From positions 1 to 64,000 of the forward strand of contig DATFVC010000055.1 of the NCBI GenBank assembly GCA_035260485.1: 64,000 nt of DNA, written 5' to 3'. A program made the position numbers and the translations under genes. The DNA is from VRUE01 sp035260485 (GTDB lineage Bacteria > Actinomycetota > Thermoleophilia > Solirubrobacterales > 70-9). Shown piece after piece: positions 62,285 through 64,000 of this stretch. A model generated the notes under the pieces. It was not told the DNA's origin and ran no database searches. It saw nothing but the letters and a program-made list of their open reading frames with translations. Numbering within the stretch: the first letter of the stretch is position 1; the number at the start of each line of letters is the position of its first letter.

Positions 62285-62328
62285 GGCGGCAGGCTAGACG
62301 GTTGGAGAACCGGTGCGCATCTCAAGAG

Positions 62329-62382
62329 TTGGCTGGTTGGTCAGCTAAACTTCGAGAAGCCATTGACTGACCAGTCAATCAA
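62329..62382. promoter_or_regulatory. Tandem operator-like palindromes upstream of acyl-CoA dehydrogenase
   Basis: TTGACTGACCAGTCAATCAA at 62363-62382 carries the same 18-bp core as 52473-52490. A weaker related site (TTGGCTGGTTGGTCAGCTAA, 62329-62348) matches it in reverse complement at TT, CTGACCA and CAA positions. Both lie in the 128-bp gap between the CWB2 gene and the acyl-CoA dehydrogenase. A TetR-type repressor of fatty-acid genes is the likely binder. Confidence 0.6.
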
Positions 62383-62412
62383 CCCGAGATAGCGCGTCAA
62401 CGAGGGGGACGG

Positions 62413-63681
62413 ATGGATTTCGCACTGAACGAAGAGCAGCAGGAGTTCAAAGATCGTGCCCGGGCTTTCGCCCGCGATGTGATCCGCCCCGCGGCGCGCA
62501 AGCACGACGAAGAGGAGAGCACGCCTTGGGAGGTCATTAAAGAGGCGCGCAGGCAGGGTTTCCAGGGCCTCGAGGCGATTCAGCGCTCGGCCTCCGATTC
62601 CGATGGGCAGATGCAGGTGATCTCGGCCGAAGAGTTCCACTGGGGCTGCGCCGGCATCGCCCTGGCGATCTCAGGCTCCGGCCTCGCCGCTGCCGGCATT
62701 GCCTCCTCCGGCACCCCCGAGCAGATCGCCCAGTGGGTTCCCGAGTGCTTCGGCGCCGGCGACGAGGTCAAGCTCGGCGCCTACGCGGTCACCGAGCCGC
62801 AGGCCGGCTCGGACGTCAAGAGCCTGAAGACGACGGCGAAGCGCGACGGCGACGAGTGGGTCCTCAACGGCACCAAGGTCTTCATCACCAACGGTGGCAT
62901 CGCCGACGTGCACGTCGTCGTCGCCACCGTAGATCCCGCCCTCGGCACCCGTGGTCAGGCCTCCTTCGTCATCGGCAAGGACACCCCGGGCCTCAGCCAG
63001 GGTAAGAAGGAGTCGAAGCTCGGCATCCGCGCCTCCCACACCGCTGAGCTGATCCTCGAGAACTGCCGTATACCGGCCGAGAACCTGCTCGGTGGCGAAG
63101 AGAAGCTCGAGAAGAAGCTTCAGCGAGGACGGGAAGGGAAAAAGTCGCGCGGCGCCGACGCGTTGGCGACCTTCGAGATCACCCGGCCGCTGGTCGGCGC
63201 CTCGGCGCTTGGTATCGCACAGGCCGCCTACGAGTGGACCCTCGAGTACCTCGACGGACAGTCGGAAGGTGGCACGCCGCTGCTGCAGATTCAGCGAATC
63301 CAGCAGACGCTGGCCGACGTCGCGACCGAGATCGAAGCGGCGCGCCTGCTGGTCCAGCGGGCCGCCTGGATGGGCCGCAACGGCATCCCGATGCGCGGCG
63401 GTCAGGGCTCGATGTCGAAGCTCAAGGCCGGCGACGTGACGATGTGGGCGACGACGACGCTGATGGACCTGGTCGGTCCCTACGCTTGGAGCACGGAGTG
63501 CCCGCTGGAGAAGTTCTTCCGCGACGCGAAGATCTACCAGCTGTTCGAGGGCACGGCGGAGATCCAGCGGATGGTCATCTCGCGCATGCAGGCGCGCGAA
63601 TACGGCGAGCGGCTCGGCTACGCCGCTGAAGTGGTTGCCGAGGCGGAGAAGGAGGCCGAGAAGCAGCCGGTCGCGGCGTAG
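62413..63681 (+). CDS. Acyl-CoA dehydrogenase
   Basis: A 422-residue FAD flavoprotein. MDFALNEEQQEFKDRARAFA, YAVTEPQAGSDVKSLKTTA, NGTKVFITNGGIADVHV, SKLGIRASHTAELIL, and the catalytic Glu in YQLFEGTAEIQRMVISR are all present. The middle helical segment has a short charged insert (KLEKKLQRGREGKKSRG). It carries out the first step of beta-oxidation of an unknown acyl-CoA. It is controlled by the operator pair upstream, together with the thiolase operon at 52532. A family-A repeat follows the stop. Confidence 0.93.
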   Translation: MDFALNEEQQEFKDRARAFARDVIRPAARKHDEEESTPWEVIKEARRQGFQGLEAIQRSASDSDGQMQVISAEEFHWGCAGIALAISGSGLAAAGIASSGTPEQIAQWVPECFGAGDEVKLGAYAVTEPQAGSDVKSLKTTAKRDGDEWVLNGTKVFITNGGIADVHVVVATVDPALGTRGQASFVIGKDTPGLSQGKKESKLGIRASHTAELILENCRIPAENLLGGEEKLEKKLQRGREGKKSRGADALATFEITRPLVGASALGIAQAAYEWTLEYLDGQSEGGTPLLQIQRIQQTLADVATEIEAARLLVQRAAWMGRNGIPMRGGQGSMSKLKAGDVTMWATTTLMDLVGPYAWSTECPLEKFFRDAKIYQLFEGTAEIQRMVISRMQAREYGERLGYAAEVVAEAEKEAEKQPVAA

Positions 63682-63683
63682 GA

Positions 63684-63793
63684 GAGGAGAGCCGGGGAGT
63701 CCCCCTCCGGGAACCCGCCGACGATCGCTGGGCGAGGGTTCTGGCGCTTTGCTGGCTCACAAGTTCCCGGAGGGGGACTCCCCGGCTCTCCTC
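63684..63793 (+). repeat. Palindromic repeat, family A copy 3
   Basis: 110 bp with perfect 31-bp arms at 63684-63714 and 63763-63793, the strongest stem in the window. It starts three bases after the acyl-CoA dehydrogenase stop codon. The core has GGAACCCGC and GCTCACAAGTTCC as in the other copies. Confidence 0.85.
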
Positions 63794-63831
63794 GCAAGCC
63801 GGATTGCAAGGTTCGGGCATCTTGCCTTGAT

Positions 63832-63852
63832 GGCTAGCTGGCATCGCTAGCC
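63832..63852. promoter_or_regulatory. Small hairpin just upstream of the last gene
   Basis: Perfect 7-bp arms GGCTAGC (63832-63838) and GCTAGCC (63846-63852) with a 7-nt loop, 10 bp before ATG 63862. It could be a regulator site or a leader hairpin. Confidence 0.4.
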
Positions 63853-63861
63853 TTCCCCGCC

Positions 63862-64000
63862 ATGCTCAAGACTCGCCTTGCCGCGGTGGCGTTGGCTGCT
63901 GCAGCGGCGGCGCTCGTTGTGCTGCTTTGCAGCGCTGCCGCGCCTGCCAAGGATCTCGAATCGGAACTGAACGCGAAGGAAGCGAAGCTCTCGAAGGTTC
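63862..64000 (+). CDS. Secreted coiled-coil protein, possible peptidoglycan hydrolase (5' part only)
   Basis: Only the first 46 codons are inside the window. MLKTRLAAVALAAAAAALVV then LLCSAAAPAKDLESELNAKE is a signal peptide followed by the start of a coiled coil (AKEAKLSKV). This is how many actinobacterial NlpC/P60 or M23 hydrolases with a PcsB-like coiled coil begin, but the catalytic domain is not visible. It would need the next contig segment to confirm. Confidence 0.6.
   Translation, partial: MLKTRLAAVALAAAAAALVVLLCSAAAPAKDLESELNAKEAKLSKV

Overview
The window is high-GC, gene-dense chromosomal DNA. It probably comes from an actinobacterium of the class Thermoleophilia (Solirubrobacterales-like). 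The grounds are the CarD-IspD-IspF block, the SigH-type sigma factor, the GPSPAMVVALVAL-type secreted protein, heavy use of GTG/TTG starts, and many fatty-acid oxidation genes. This placement is inference from gene content; there is no rRNA in the window. One tRNA gene, tRNA-Thr(UGU), is present. No insertion sequence, prophage or CRISPR array was seen.

Layout. (1) 1-9072: a truncated LysR regulator, a universal stress protein, a HAD phosphatase, a large multidomain cell-wall hydrolase, a phasin-like protein, a nucleoside phosphorylase, and a PII protein followed by a MerR/cyclase fusion. (2) 9097-35729: a housekeeping block in the order tilS-hpt-ftsH-folP-folB-folK-coaX-dus-greA-lysS-clpC-disA-carD-ispD-ispF-cysS-rlmB-sigH. 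This largely follows the order of the Bacillus subtilis tilS-to-sigH region, with lineage-specific insertions (GST-like, aldo/keto reductase, MFS, DUF389, PHP, acyl-CoA synthetase, coiled-coil). (3) 35736-41567: two TolB-like secreted propellers, a frameshifted saccharopine-dehydrogenase-like gene, an orphan low-GC gene, a GNAT-like protein, and a decayed endonuclease-like gene whose stop codon lies inside the tRNA-Thr gene. (4) 41581-51507: a SHOCT membrane protein, a ring-cleavage dioxygenase with a maleylacetate-reductase-like partner, a PlsC-GpsA fusion, an ECF sigma factor with an overlapping membrane protein, a rhomboid protease, a corrinoid-binding protein and a CNNM/HlyC protein. (5) 51504-57097 and 62413-63681: beta-oxidation genes (3-hydroxyacyl-CoA dehydrogenase, thiolase, three acyl-CoA dehydrogenases, a flavin-dependent oxidoreductase). 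Two of these promoter regions share an 18-bp operator. (6) 57103-62284: a MazEF-type toxin-antitoxin pair, an alkyltransferase-like protein, small lineage-specific proteins and a CWB2 operon ending in a metallo-beta-lactamase-fold gene that lacks its metal site.

The most unusual feature is the density of inverted repeats. One family (three copies) has a conserved core but different, perfectly self-complementary arms, and one copy sits in frame inside cysS. A second family of shorter hairpins at gene ends shares a CATATGG/CATAGG-like apex. Four further long palindromes are single copy here. These are the best candidates for an undescribed repeat system.

Motifs, frames and inverted repeats were read directly from the sequence by eye. 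Family assignments come from recalled motifs, not from database searches.
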